Source of the DNA: Parvibaculum sp. | Lineage (GTDB): Bacteria; Pseudomonadota; Alphaproteobacteria; Parvibaculales; Parvibaculaceae | Assembly (NCBI GenBank): GCA_019635975.1 | Contig: JAHBYM010000002.1 | Span: forward strand, 1 to 64,000 | Length of the DNA stretch: 64,000 nt | Direction of reading: 5' to 3' | Shown: positions 8,228-17,708 of the stretch, piece after piece | Position numbering within the stretch: the first letter of the stretch is position 1 | Layout: every line of letters begins with the position of its first letter | Program-made: the position numbers and the translations under genes | The notes under the pieces: generated by a model | Databases searched by the model: none | What the model was told of the DNA's origin: nothing | Seen by the model: only the letters and a program-made list of their open reading frames with translations

Positions 8228-9205
8228 ATGGCGGCGCCCTCGACCCAGACCCTGCAGCGCATCGCCAGCGAGACCGGTCATCAGGTCGGCACGCTCGAGA
8301 AGGTGATGCGCCTTCTCGACATCCTGCAGGAGATCGCTCGCGACCGGATTCTGAGCGAGCAATTCGCCCTCAAGGGTGGCACGGCGCTCAACGTCTTTCA
8401 TCTCGGTCTCGACCGTCTGTCGGTCGATATCGACCTCAACTATGTCGGCGCGCTCGATCGTGCGGCGATGGAAACTGAGCGGCCGCAGCTTGAGGCGGCT
8501 CTGGGCCGACTGCTGGCGTCCCAAGGATACGACATCCGTCGCCAGCCTGACGAGCATGCCGGTGGCAAGTGGATCATGCGCTTTGCGTCGGCGCTCGGCG
8601 GAAACGCGACGCTTGAGCTCGACGTGAACTACATGGCGCGTCAGCCTCTGTTCGGCACCGCCCGCGTATCGTCGGTCGCGCTTGGAGAAGTGCGTGCAAG
8701 CGACGTGCTGGTGCTCGATATTCATGAGGTCGTCGCCGGCAAGCTCGTCGCACTCTTCGATCGCCATGCCGCACGCGACCTTTTCGATGCGCGCCGTATC
8801 CTGTCGATTGAGGGACTGGACTGGAAGAACATCAAAGCCGCGTTTCTCGCGTTCGGCGCCTGCGCGCGCCGGGATTGGCGAGCGGTTTCGACCGACGCGA
8901 TCAAGGGCGACCCGCGGGAGCTTCGTCAGAAACTTATGATCTGCCTGCCGCGCGGTTACTTCGGCGGCAAAGACGAGATCGATGCGTGGATCGAGGAGAC
9001 GGTCGCGCTCTGCCGGGAGCGATTTGTACTTCTATTTGATCTGACCGCGACCGAGCGGGATTTTCTCGATGGCGTTCTCGACCGCGGTGAGATCAACCCT
9101 GATCTGCTTGATGTGGCGCCCGAGATACGGACGAGCATTGGTGCCATGCCGATGCTCGCCTGGAAATGTCAGCATGTTCGGAAACATCGGGGATTGGACC
9201 GATAG
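8228..9205 (+). CDS. abiEii: Nucleotidyltransferase AbiEii/AbiGii-family toxin
   Basis: The 325-residue toxin carries the expected nucleotidyltransferase motifs: FALKGGTALNVFHLG (GG-T-L, residues 47-61), SVDIDLNY (catalytic D-x-D, residues 66-73) and the downstream KLVALFDRHAARDLFDARRIL. AbiEii-type enzymes transfer nucleotides onto cellular targets, tRNA in characterised relatives, causing reversible growth arrest. It starts at the base after the abiEi stop. All motif residues appear intact, so the system is probably functional. Confidence 0.88.
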   Translation: MAAPSTQTLQRIASETGHQVGTLEKVMRLLDILQEIARDRILSEQFALKGGTALNVFHLGLDRLSVDIDLNYVGALDRAAMETERPQLEAALGRLLASQGYDIRRQPDEHAGGKWIMRFASALGGNATLELDVNYMARQPLFGTARVSSVALGEVRASDVLVLDIHEVVAGKLVALFDRHAARDLFDARRILSIEGLDWKNIKAAFLAFGACARRDWRAVSTDAIKGDPRELRQKLMICLPRGYFGGKDEIDAWIEETVALCRERFVLLFDLTATERDFLDGVLDRGEINPDLLDVAPEIRTSIGAMPMLAWKCQHVRKHRGLDR

Positions 9206-9307
9206 ATGCCAATGGTCAAACTGCGTCATTTGGTTCCAGTCGGCGACAGTGGACTCATTCAAATCTTGTTCACATTCTCGGAATCTCACATTCCGTCAGC
9301 CGCAAGT

Positions 9308-9339
9308 ATCGTTGGTTGCGGGCCCCCGCAACCAACGAT
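9308..9339. repeat. 15-bp inverted repeat resembling a tRNA 3' end; possible att site
   Basis: ATCGTTGGTTGCGGG (9308-9322) and CCCGCAACCAACGAT (9325-9339) are exact reverse complements separated by two bases. The stretch GCCCCCGCAACCA within it matches, from memory, the 3' end of alphaproteobacterial initiator tRNA-Met, but no other part of a tRNA is present. Conjugative elements often integrate into tRNA 3' ends, leaving such a remnant at the far junction. It falls where transfer and AbiE genes stop and the polysaccharide region begins. Confidence 0.5.
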
Positions 9340-9342
9340 CAG

Positions 9343-9374
9343 CCCGCCGCGCTTTACCGCCCGGCGGGTTTTTT
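9343..9374 (+). terminator. Intrinsic terminator after abiE / att-like repeat
   Basis: CCCGCCG (9343-9349) pairs with CGGCGGG (9362-9368), with a 12-base loop, and is followed by six T (9369-9374). It could end the abiE transcript, or be the original terminator of a tRNA gene into which the element inserted. Confidence 0.75.
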
Positions 9375-9456
9375 GTTGTGGCGGCGGCCGCCGCCGTTTT
9401 GCCCTGGCGCAGGGCGCGAAGAGGCGTATGCTGAGTACTCCCCTTTATCCCTCAAC

Positions 9457-9840
9457 CTATCCCCGGGTTGTCCCTGGGCAGGCAGCTGCGAGATATCCCC
9501 GGCAAGGGTCGCATCGGGCGCCGCGGCTTCCGGCAGGCATGGCATCGGTGTATTCGCCGAGGATGCGATGGGTGCGGCCGGAGAAGCGGTAGACGCGGAT
9601 ATTGAGGGGTGCCCGTTCGGTGAAATTCCGGGAGAGGTCGTAGCCATGGTCGAAGGCAACGATCGAGCCTTGATCGCCGGCCGGGCTGCCGTGAAACTCC
9701 GGCGACTTGAAATCGGCGCGGTCGCCGTTCTCGACCCATTCGAAACCGCCATCGCTCAGCGTACGGTAGATCTCCGTCAGCACCTTATCGAGATGGTAAA
9801 CATACTTCATGACGTCGACCGAGATGACGATTGAGCAAAT
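9457..9840 (-). pseudogene. C-terminal remnant of a class I SAM methyltransferase
   Basis: The reverse strand encodes VMKYVYHLDKVLTEIYRTLSDGG followed by a stretch with FKSPEFHGSPAGDQGS, FDHGYDLSRNF and HRILGEYTD. This resembles the second half of SAM-dependent methyltransferases that accompany glycosyltransferases (post-motif loop, D-G-G turn, late H-G-x-P and G-Y-D motifs). No SAM-binding half is present: all three frames upstream are broken by stops, with short scraps such as GVEYDIRDPW in another frame. I read it as a decayed gene fragment at the edge of the polysaccharide region. Confidence 0.5.
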
Positions 9841-10262
9841 CGCGCCAGTTGGCTCTGATCTCGTTCAGCACCGGCGTCAGCGCGCTTGCGCGGCACCGAG
9901 CCGCCGGGAAACCATATCTGATCGTGATGCCCAAGGGTCCCTGATGTCGTATTCGACGCCCTGTTCGAAAATTCAACAAGTTTACGAATACTGTTGTGTC
10001 TGCCGATTTTATCGGCTTGACGGGCTATTTTTTTGCGGGGAATGTTCGTCAGGGGTGGATGCTTTGATAAAGTTTGGTCGTCACGACGTCCGTCATGCGG
10101 GCCGAGTGAGGCTTGTTTTCGTGAATATGTGCCTTGGGGGATTTCTGACTTCGAGCAGAGGACGCGCTGTCGGATACTGGAGGGGTTGATATCACCTCCA
10201 AAGAGTGAGTTTGGCAAAAGACCAGCGCGATGCGACGGGGAAGAGATGCTACGAAATTGAAT
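9841..10262. other. Intergenic stretch with decayed sequence, no intact gene
   Basis: About 420 bases between the methyltransferase remnant and the large glycosyltransferase. I see only out-of-frame scraps of the remnant up to about 9970 and no convincing RNA gene or terminator. Base composition becomes more AT-rich here than in the transfer region. Confidence 0.4.
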
Positions 10263-13200
10263 ATGAAAACTCCGTTCCATCCTATCATACGAAGTGTAGC
10301 TGGAACGCTCCGTACCTTGCTCAGCAGTAATCGAGAACAGCTGAGGAAGCAGGCGGTTATCGTTGCTGAATCCGACCTGTTCGATGTTGAGTGGTACAAG
10401 GCCGCCTATCCCGATGTTGCCGCATCCGGCGCGGATCCGATAATGCACTATCTTGCGTATGGTGCTCGGGAAGGCAGGGACCCCGGGCCATGGTTCGACA
10501 CCCGCTGGTATTTGTTGCGATACCCGGATGTCGCTCAATCCAACGTCAATCCGCTACTTCACTACATCACGCATGGCGAGCAGGAAGGGCGCTTGCGGTG
10601 TAGCGCCGACCACATGCCGGAACCTTTTTCGGTTCCGCTCGACTTCGGCTTGTATGCGATGGCGCTTTTGGCTTTCTGGACTGCCGTCAATGAAGAAGTT
10701 TGCGGTGTGTCGAGGATTGCGGAGCAGGAAGAAACCGCTGTCCGGGTGTGGAAGCGAGCGCTTTCGCAATTCGAGGAGTTTTGGTCCGGAAGTTGGGAAT
10801 ATAATTCGGCGGGCAGGCTGTGCGGAGGAGCGGAAGAGGACGTCGCCCGTTATGTGCGCTCCAGATGGAAAGCATATGTGGAAGTCGCAACTGGAAACGC
10901 GGACGAAGACCGATTGATACTGCTTGCGGCCGACGCATTGGCACACTGGTCATCTCTGTCCGATGCCTCCACGCGCGCCCTTTCTCCCAGAAAGCTTCGC
11001 GCGCGAGTGCGGCATATTCAAACACAAGCACAAAGCCTCATCCGTGCATTTCTAAACGGGGAATTGACGGAAGTCGAAATCGGAGTCGGTCTCAATGTCT
11101 CGGCGGCGAGCGCTTTTCTTTGCATATCTGCGCTGCGCCTTGTTCTGCGGGACCTCACAGAAGACGGTGTGCGGCAGGTGCTCAAGCGCTTCCTCGACAC
11201 GGGGAGGGCTGCTCGCGACGCAGATGAACTATGTGGCGACGCCGAGAATGATGCGTGTGCGGTGATAGCCCATGCCGACGCGCTTGTGGATGCCGGCAAA
11301 TACGCCGAGGCTCTATGTGTTCTCAACGGCGAGGCTGGGGTTCAGGCAGAAGTTCGTCGGTTGCTTGTCGATCATGCTATCCGCGCTGACTGGACGGATT
11401 ATGACGCAGTTCTTGAAAAGATCGTCGATATCAGGCTTGTGCCGCTAGTGGAGAGATTGCGTATTTCGGCTGTGACGGCAGCCAACGGGTCCGCTGATCC
11501 GCTGTCGCGTATGAGCCCTCTGCGGCACGAGGTTTTGATACGACAACTACCGGCTTCATATGACGCGATGCTCGAGCGAATGAACGACTATTCGCTTGCG
11601 CCGTCTGGATATGAAGCCTTGGCGGCGTGGAAGATGCTCGAAGTTGTCTTGCGCGCCGGGATATCTCGACAGGCGGATGAAAGCACGGGCCATGTGTCTG
11701 TGCTGTTTATTCTTGAGGCACATGCTGTTGAGGCGCCTGCCGGATGGCTAAGGCACTGTGAGAGACTGCGGGGAAGTGGGGTGGAAGTGGCATTGATGCA
11801 TGCTTCCGCTTCGACGACAATCGCCGAACATGCTGGTCTGCGGGAAATATCATGCCTGGAGCAGTTGAAGGGGTTTCTTGCGTTACATCAAGGGCCGGTT
11901 CTTGTCGCTTTTGGTTATCAGTATGTGCCGTTCGATCTGGCGTGGTCGTGGAACAAGATTCTGGGTCCGGACGATGTGGCGCGGGTAGACGTCTTCAGGG
12001 TGCCGGCGCATCTTGAAACGCTGGCCAGCCTGCAGTTCGCCTATCTGAGTGATACGCCTGCGGCAATTCTGTTCGGGTCATCGGGGAACATCCGTTCTGG
12101 AGCGCTCTTCGACGATCCAGCCCTCTATATCGGCGAATCTCTGAAGCAGGCGTCCGGAGCGAGTATTGCGACATCAGCGGTCTCTCCGGTAACGGGCGGC
12201 TCGCATTTCCCCAATACGGTTATTGTCTGCGAGGAGAGCGCACTTGCTTCTCTTGCCGGCGCTGCCGAGCAGGTTGACATTGCGACTCTCGGAGGGAGTG
12301 ATGCTCTAGAAGGTGCCGGCGACAATCACGCATTTGCCGATCGGTCCTTGCGGCAGACGCTGACGGAAGTTCTTGTAAGAAAGCCGGAGGCGGATTGCTT
12401 CTTGTTCTTGTCGCGAGACATGAGTTACCCCCCGCACTATGTCAGAGATGCCTTGCGTACCTTTCGTGATCACGACGGGAAAGCGGACTTCTCGTTTCTT
12501 GCTCTCCAGTACGCAAGTTCCGCGAATGTCTACGAACCAGTTTTCGCCGATGGCGTGGATATCGTGGACATGGCATGTCTCGGAACCTGCTGTCTAAGGC
12601 GGGAGACGGTAGAGAAGTTGCTGAATCAGGAGCGTATGCTGGGGTTGTCTGCTGTCGTTGCGACGACGGCGCCGGCGTTCTTTTTCGTGCCGCTGTTTGG
12701 CCGGACGTTTTTTGAAAACCATGCCGCGCAGATCGGCGGCTTCCTCGACGGTGAACGAAAAAAGATCGGCATTGATACCGGTGCCGAATTCTCTTCATTG
12801 AGCGAGCGCACGCTGTCTTTGTCGGAGCCGTCGCGGAGGCTCGCGACATCGTTCATCAAGCGCGCCATGCGCTTGCAGTTGATGCTGGACAGAGACACGG
12901 CGAACGTGACGTCCATCTGCTCGGCGGCGGAGCTATCGAGAAGTATGGACGATGTGCTCTATCTGGTGCAGCGGGGACGGATCAGTGAGGCGAAGCGGCT
13001 AGTGTCCATCATCGTCGAGGTCGCGCCTGACTTTCTCCCTGACATAAAGAGGTACAATGCCCTCCTTTGCCTTGCAATTGATTTGGGCTTGCAGTCGGAT
13101 TTTGCCGTAGCGCACCGCGGGCTAATCGCCGAAGTCCTGAAGAAGCATCAACGGCACATTCATCTCTTCTTTGATGTTCTGGCGTCGGGTCTCTCGAAGG

Positions 13201-14684
13201 CCGAATTGGAGGCGGCGCTGGATGACGCCGCGGTTGCTGCTGTTGCACTTGACTATGACCAGCTGCTCTTCACGATCATCGGAGTCTACAAGAAATACGC
13301 ATCTCCCGACATGAAGCTCACGTTGCTTCGCCGTCTCGCAGTGGGGTTGACGGAAGCACGCAAGGGCAACCCACGCCTTAGAAATGAGTTGAGTTCGCTT
13401 GTGGAGGAGATCGATATCAAGAAATTGAGCAAGAGGTCGAGTGAGTTCTCCATGCAAATGGGGTTCGTGCCTTCCTTGTCTCTTGACAGTCGGCTTCGAC
13501 AAGCTTTGAGGGATCTGGATCGAAGGCAGTTGATACTTTCTCTTCGCAGCTGGATGGCTGCCGGCCGCCCCCTGATTGATCTGTGCAAACTTCTGAGAAC
13601 ATACAGCCACGAATTGTCGTCGATGAGTATCGGCGAGAAGGTTTCCGAATACAGGATTTGCGACGATGCCTTCTCCCGGCTTGTGTTTGCGACTATTGTC
13701 GGTGACGAGGTGTATCTTCGTAGCGTGGTGGATGCGCACACGCAGCCGGATACAAGTGACGTTGCTGTTGTGGCGCGAGCGAGGACCGGTCAGTTCGATT
13801 GGCTTGAAACGTTGATTGCCGAGCTCGGACGACCACTGCTTCTAGCTACGCCGAGATTTAGCGGGGGGACGCTCCAAACCTTTTTCTCGTCGGTGATGAG
13901 TGCGACGAGCGGGCGGGCCGCTGACGGTCGATTACCCAAAGTCAGCGTCGTCATGTCCGTATACAACCCCGATATTGAACTGATGGAAATGGCAATCGCG
14001 TCCGTGCTGATTCAAGAAGGCGTCGAGGTCGAGCTCATTCTTCTAGATGACGCTTCGGAGCCCGGAGTTGCGAGCCGAATCGAAGAAGTCGCAAGGAGAA
14101 ATTCCGGTATTGTTTATGAGCGGATGCCGAGGAATGCAGGGCCCTATATCGCGCGCAACCGTGCTTTGGAACTTGCGACAGGGGAGTTTATTGCAATACA
14201 GGATGGCGATGACGTGTCCCACCCGGTGCGCCTTGCCACGCAAGTAAAAGCTCTGAACGACGCGGGCCCGGAGGCGGTGCTGGCGACGAGCTATCACTTG
14301 CGTGTCGACGCTGGCGGATACCCGCAACTTGAAGCCGATTTCAATCTGTTTGGCGATGGAACGATGACGTCTTTGTTCCGGCGCAACGTATTCGAAAAGA
14401 TCGGCGGATTTGTAAAAGTGCGCTCCCGAGGAGACGTGGAGATGAGGGAGAGAGTGAGATCCGTATTTGGAGATCGAGCCATTGTGCAGGTCGACTACCC
14501 ACTGGTTTATTGCAACGCGTCTCCGGCGACATTATCCAATCGAGTCGCTGCGTCGTCACTGCACTATCTCAAGCTGTTCCGATCTAATTTTGCGCGTCAG
14601 CATCGGTATCTTTGGCGTGCAGCCAATGTCGGCGAGACTATAGCTGCGCCGGATTCCGCCGTTCCGTGTCAGCTGCGACCTTGA
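10263..14684 (+). CDS. Very large glycosyltransferase with N-terminal YPDV repeats and C-terminal GT2 domain
   Basis: A 1,473-residue protein built as follows. Two tandem copies of a roughly 36-residue module lie near the N terminus (LFDVEWYKAAYPDVAASG, HYLAYGAREGR, then WFDTRWYLLRYPDV, HYITHGEQEGR). A long middle region I cannot assign includes a possible GT-A-like stretch (DCFLFLSRDMSYPPHYVRDAL) and a helical TPR-like part. A GT2 domain occupies about the last 260 residues: KVSVVMSVYNP, LILLDDASE, NAGPYIARNRALELATGEFIAIQDGDDVS. It should transfer sugar in the cytoplasm for a surface polysaccharide. An ATG at 10230 is also in frame; neither start has a strong ribosome site. Confidence 0.82.
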   Translation: MKTPFHPIIRSVAGTLRTLLSSNREQLRKQAVIVAESDLFDVEWYKAAYPDVAASGADPIMHYLAYGAREGRDPGPWFDTRWYLLRYPDVAQSNVNPLLHYITHGEQEGRLRCSADHMPEPFSVPLDFGLYAMALLAFWTAVNEEVCGVSRIAEQEETAVRVWKRALSQFEEFWSGSWEYNSAGRLCGGAEEDVARYVRSRWKAYVEVATGNADEDRLILLAADALAHWSSLSDASTRALSPRKLRARVRHIQTQAQSLIRAFLNGELTEVEIGVGLNVSAASAFLCISALRLVLRDLTEDGVRQVLKRFLDTGRAARDADELCGDAENDACAVIAHADALVDAGKYAEALCVLNGEAGVQAEVRRLLVDHAIRADWTDYDAVLEKIVDIRLVPLVERLRISAVTAANGSADPLSRMSPLRHEVLIRQLPASYDAMLERMNDYSLAPSGYEALAAWKMLEVVLRAGISRQADESTGHVSVLFILEAHAVEAPAGWLRHCERLRGSGVEVALMHASASTTIAEHAGLREISCLEQLKGFLALHQGPVLVAFGYQYVPFDLAWSWNKILGPDDVARVDVFRVPAHLETLASLQFAYLSDTPAAILFGSSGNIRSGALFDDPALYIGESLKQASGASIATSAVSPVTGGSHFPNTVIVCEESALASLAGAAEQVDIATLGGSDALEGAGDNHAFADRSLRQTLTEVLVRKPEADCFLFLSRDMSYPPHYVRDALRTFRDHDGKADFSFLALQYASSANVYEPVFADGVDIVDMACLGTCCLRRETVEKLLNQERMLGLSAVVATTAPAFFFVPLFGRTFFENHAAQIGGFLDGERKKIGIDTGAEFSSLSERTLSLSEPSRRLATSFIKRAMRLQLMLDRDTANVTSICSAAELSRSMDDVLYLVQRGRISEAKRLVSIIVEVAPDFLPDIKRYNALLCLAIDLGLQSDFAVAHRGLIAEVLKKHQRHIHLFFDVLASGLSKAELEAALDDAAVAAVALDYDQLLFTIIGVYKKYASPDMKLTLLRRLAVGLTEARKGNPRLRNELSSLVEEIDIKKLSKRSSEFSMQMGFVPSLSLDSRLRQALRDLDRRQLILSLRSWMAAGRPLIDLCKLLRTYSHELSSMSIGEKVSEYRICDDAFSRLVFATIVGDEVYLRSVVDAHTQPDTSDVAVVARARTGQFDWLETLIAELGRPLLLATPRFSGGTLQTFFSSVMSATSGRAADGRLPKVSVVMSVYNPDIELMEMAIASVLIQEGVEVELILLDDASEPGVASRIEEVARRNSGIVYERMPRNAGPYIARNRALELATGEFIAIQDGDDVSHPVRLATQVKALNDAGPEAVLATSYHLRVDAGGYPQLEADFNLFGDGTMTSLFRRNVFEKIGGFVKVRSRGDVEMRERVRSVFGDRAIVQVDYPLVYCNASPATLSNRVAASSLHYLKLFRSNFARQHRYLWRAANVGETIAAPDSAVPCQLRP

Positions 14685-14698
14685 TCGTGGGCGCCGAC

Positions 14699-15520
14699 AT
14701 GATTGCCAGTGATATGCCCAGAATTTTCATCAGCCTAACGACAGTTAGCGGACGAGTGGAGGGGGTTGCGCAAACCATAGAATCCCTTCTTGCCCAAAAT
14801 TACGAGAATATTTCCGTCCTGCTGCACCTGTCGCACGATCCCTATCTCCTGGACGAAGGAATATGTGGTGTACCGGAGTCGCTTGATCGATTGCGGCGGG
14901 CGGACAGGAGATTTGAAATCAGGTGGGTTCCAAACATGGGACCTTACCGGAAGCTGTTGCCCGTACTGGCATGGCTCGGGGGCAGAAGCGAACTGGTGGC
15001 CACCGCTGACGACGACACAATATACCCCCAGGGCTGGTTAAAGCAGCTGTTCGCTTTGTACCTCAAGCAGAGATGTGTGATCGCCTATCGGGGCCATCGC
15101 ATGACGCACAGGGACGGTGTATTCCTGCCATACAGGAGTTGGATGCAATCTTCTATTGTGCGGAATCCGGACCTGCTTTTGTTGCCGACGGGAAAAGATG
15201 GCGTGTTGTACAACTCGGCATATTTTTCTCCCGGCGTATTGGATTATCAAACAGCGAGGCGGCTGGCCCCGACGGCGGACGATATATGGTTCAAGTGGCA
15301 TACCGCCATGAGCGATGTGTCGGTATACTTGGCAACGACGGATTACCGACGCAGTACACTGGCAAGCATTGATGATGGTGGAGCATCCCTGTATCTGAAG
15401 TTCAATAAAGACGGTGGAAACGACGCGATCATCGGTCGAATTCACCAGTGGGCGAAAACAGAACGGTCGTTTGATATCGTCGCCACCGCTGAGGGGCAGG
15501 AGGGCTACAAGGCTAGCTGA
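14699..15520 (+). CDS. Glycosyltransferase (GT-A fold, DxD motif)
   Basis: The protein starts MIASDMPRIFISLTTVSGRVEGVAQTIESLLAQNY, a GT-A nucleotide-sugar fold, and has GGRSELVATADDDTIYPQGWLKQLF with the metal-binding D-D-D cluster near residue 104. Length is about 273 residues, on the small side, so it is probably a single-domain enzyme. The reading frame extends upstream to 14612 into the previous gene, but the ATG at 14699 (or 14714) gives the natural family start. It follows the large glycosyltransferase by 14 bases. The sugar specificity cannot be read from the sequence. Confidence 0.75.
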   Translation: MIASDMPRIFISLTTVSGRVEGVAQTIESLLAQNYENISVLLHLSHDPYLLDEGICGVPESLDRLRRADRRFEIRWVPNMGPYRKLLPVLAWLGGRSELVATADDDTIYPQGWLKQLFALYLKQRCVIAYRGHRMTHRDGVFLPYRSWMQSSIVRNPDLLLLPTGKDGVLYNSAYFSPGVLDYQTARRLAPTADDIWFKWHTAMSDVSVYLATTDYRRSTLASIDDGGASLYLKFNKDGGNDAIIGRIHQWAKTERSFDIVATAEGQEGYKAS

Positions 15521-15592
15521 GAGCGGGTTTGCCGGGATCGATGCGGGGAGCTGACGCCCGGCGCGGCATGCGGCTGGAAGCGAGGAGCGGCT

Positions 15593-16303
15593 ATGCAGAG
15601 TGTTTTCGACTATTTGGCGCCATCTATTCCTGAAGATCACTGTCGTCAGGTTTCTGCGGCACAAATGATCGCGGATATGGTTCGGGCAGGCTACAGGGCT
15701 GCGGATGTCCTTGATCTTGGCTGTGGCGACGGGAGGTCAGTAGATCTCTTTTCGCGCTGGTTGCCCGATGCCAAATGGACGGGGGTGGACATCGAAATGT
15801 CGCCCGAAGTGGCGGCACGCTCCAGGGCGGATGCAAACTTTGTTACCTATGATGGCATTCATGTTCCATTCCCGGGCCAGAGTTTCGATCTGATTTATTC
15901 ATATCAGGTGTTCGAGCACGTGCGGTTTCCGGAGGACATACTTCGAGAGTGTGCCCGTGTATTGCGCCCAGGCGGAATTTTGCTTGGCCAAACTTCGCAT
16001 CTCGAGCCCTATCACTCCTACAGCATCTGGAACTTCACCCCCTACGGTTTCAAACGGCTGTGCGACGACAACGGACTGCGTCTGGTGCAGTTGAGGCCCG
16101 GAATCGACGGAAAGACGCTGGTTGAGCGGACGATGTTGGGACGTCCGAAGGAATTTTCTCGATGGTTCTCGGAGGAGTCGCCCGTGAACCAGGAGATCGA
16201 GGCAGCCGCGATCGCTCAGGGGAAGAAGAGTAAGATAGTGAACTTCCGTAAGCTGATGGTTTGCGGACAATTCGTTTTTATGTGCGAGGCGTCGACGTTG
16301 TAG
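15593..16303 (+). CDS. Class I SAM-dependent methyltransferase
   Basis: The 236-residue protein has motif I VLDLGCGDGRSVDLF (residues 39-53), an acidic VDIE after strand 2, FDLIYSYQVFEHVRFPEDILRECARVLRPGG, and a tail with GQTSHLEPYHSYSIWNFTPYGF. GAGGAGCGG lies upstream of the ATG. It is a close paralogue of the N-terminal domain encoded at 18548, sharing SIP-DHCRQ at the start and EYSRWF/EFSRWF-EESPVN near the end. A role in O-methylating a sugar of the local polysaccharide is an inference from context. Confidence 0.85.
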   Translation: MQSVFDYLAPSIPEDHCRQVSAAQMIADMVRAGYRAADVLDLGCGDGRSVDLFSRWLPDAKWTGVDIEMSPEVAARSRADANFVTYDGIHVPFPGQSFDLIYSYQVFEHVRFPEDILRECARVLRPGGILLGQTSHLEPYHSYSIWNFTPYGFKRLCDDNGLRLVQLRPGIDGKTLVERTMLGRPKEFSRWFSEESPVNQEIEAAAIAQGKKSKIVNFRKLMVCGQFVFMCEASTL

Positions 16304-16331
16304 CAAGTGTCGGGTCGAACTGGGTGTTTTG

Positions 16332-17528
16332 ATGGGGGAACAAGAAGCGGTGGGTTCATATCTGGTTGTTGGAATGGAGAAAAGCGGCACGTCAGCAATG
16401 TATTCCATGCTGAAGTCCGCTTTGCAAGACCCGGTTTGTTGCTTTGAAGCCAGTAGCGTACGGCAGATCGACTTTCTCTTTGGTGCTGCCGCAGACCGAG
16501 ACAAATTGACGAAGGCGCTTTATCACGGATTTGATGACAACATTGGCGCTCTCAACGGCTTCGATCGCAAGGTTCATATTCTCAGAGACCCGAGAGATGT
16601 CGTCATCAGCTATCTGCTCTATTGGCCGCTTCTGCGCGGGCGCCATCTGCAGGTGGAGTTCATATCGGAGTTCGTGGGTTTGCTCAAAAGGAAGGAAGCT
16701 GATCCTCATTCGGTGAACCTGCGGGATTTCTCCGAGCTGACGACCCGGCATGGTTTTCAATTTCTACAGCCTCAGGATTTCCTCGCCTTGTGCCGGAACG
16801 CATTCAAGTATGACCGGGAGCTCCACGGAGCGCATGTCATGAAATACGATTCCCTGATTTCGGGCGAACTCGGGCCGACTGAGGATTATTTGGGGTTTTC
16901 CTTGCCGCGTTTGGCCAAGGTGAGCGACCACATTTCCTATAATGAGCGTCAGAAGGCGCTCGGAATCTGGCGGGACTGGTTCACCCCGACTGATGTCGAT
17001 GATTACCGGTCGTCTTTATCTGGCTTTATAAAGCATTTCGGTTTTGATTCCGACTGGACCTTGAGCGAGGAGCCGTACATCGCGCCGGAGTACGGGTCGG
17101 GCTACATATCCAAGTCGGTGGCGAAGCTCACTGAATTTCCCGCGTCGAGCAGTGAACTGCGCGAAGCCAGATACTATACAGACGCATACATCGCTCACCT
17201 GCAATCCGCCAGATCGGACGGTATTGAAAGCGCCATCATAGAGTTGGCCCTGGCTCATTTTGTTGGGTATGGCGTCGAAAAAAGTCTTGATCAGTATCGC
17301 GCCTATCTCCATGAGGCATATGAGCGGGGGAACGTCACCGCGATGATCCATCTCTTCGCCGCTTCACATTCGGGGATTATCGATCTCGGCTCCGGTCCAA
17401 GCGAAAGCGATTTGGCAAATGAGGCGGTCTCTTGCACAGGGAGTCGAACGTTCAAGCGTCGGGCTCGTCATATACTGGATTTTTACGAGGTACAGGTGGC
17501 CGGGTCTGCCGCCCTCCGCGTGTGTTGA
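16332..17528 (+). CDS. Sulfotransferase-domain protein with Sel1-like C terminus
   Basis: PAPS-dependent sulfotransferase of 398 residues. The 5'-phosphosulfate loop is GMEKSGTSAMYSML (near residue 14) and the 3'-phosphate motif is HILRDPRDVVISY (near residue 84). After the catalytic domain there is a Sel1-like segment (ELALAHFVGYGVEKSLDQYRAYLHEAYERGNVTAMIHL). The ATG at 16332 is preferred over the adjacent TTG at 16329. Lying among glycosyltransferases and methyltransferases, it probably sulfates the glycan or a lipid-linked intermediate; the acceptor is unknown. Confidence 0.8.
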   Translation: MGEQEAVGSYLVVGMEKSGTSAMYSMLKSALQDPVCCFEASSVRQIDFLFGAAADRDKLTKALYHGFDDNIGALNGFDRKVHILRDPRDVVISYLLYWPLLRGRHLQVEFISEFVGLLKRKEADPHSVNLRDFSELTTRHGFQFLQPQDFLALCRNAFKYDRELHGAHVMKYDSLISGELGPTEDYLGFSLPRLAKVSDHISYNERQKALGIWRDWFTPTDVDDYRSSLSGFIKHFGFDSDWTLSEEPYIAPEYGSGYISKSVAKLTEFPASSSELREARYYTDAYIAHLQSARSDGIESAIIELALAHFVGYGVEKSLDQYRAYLHEAYERGNVTAMIHLFAASHSGIIDLGSGPSESDLANEAVSCTGSRTFKRRARHILDFYEVQVAGSAALRVC

Positions 17529-17708
17529 GGCATTCCATTCCCGTCCGTATTGGGTATGAAAGTGGAGGCGGACTTTGCGCAAGTGGTGTGCGCTGGATTG
17601 ATAAGTTGGCAGTTTTGCTTATTGTGATCGGAGTTCGGTTCGCCTGACAGAGGCAGGTTGTTTTCCCGGTTTGTGCGGGTGGGGGTATCATTGGACACTG
17701 GCTCGACT

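Noticed and set aside
9311-9336. A tRNA gene at the CCGCAACCA sequence
   Set aside because: Only the 3' end resembles a tRNA; no acceptor 5' strand, D-arm, anticodon arm or T-arm can be found upstream.
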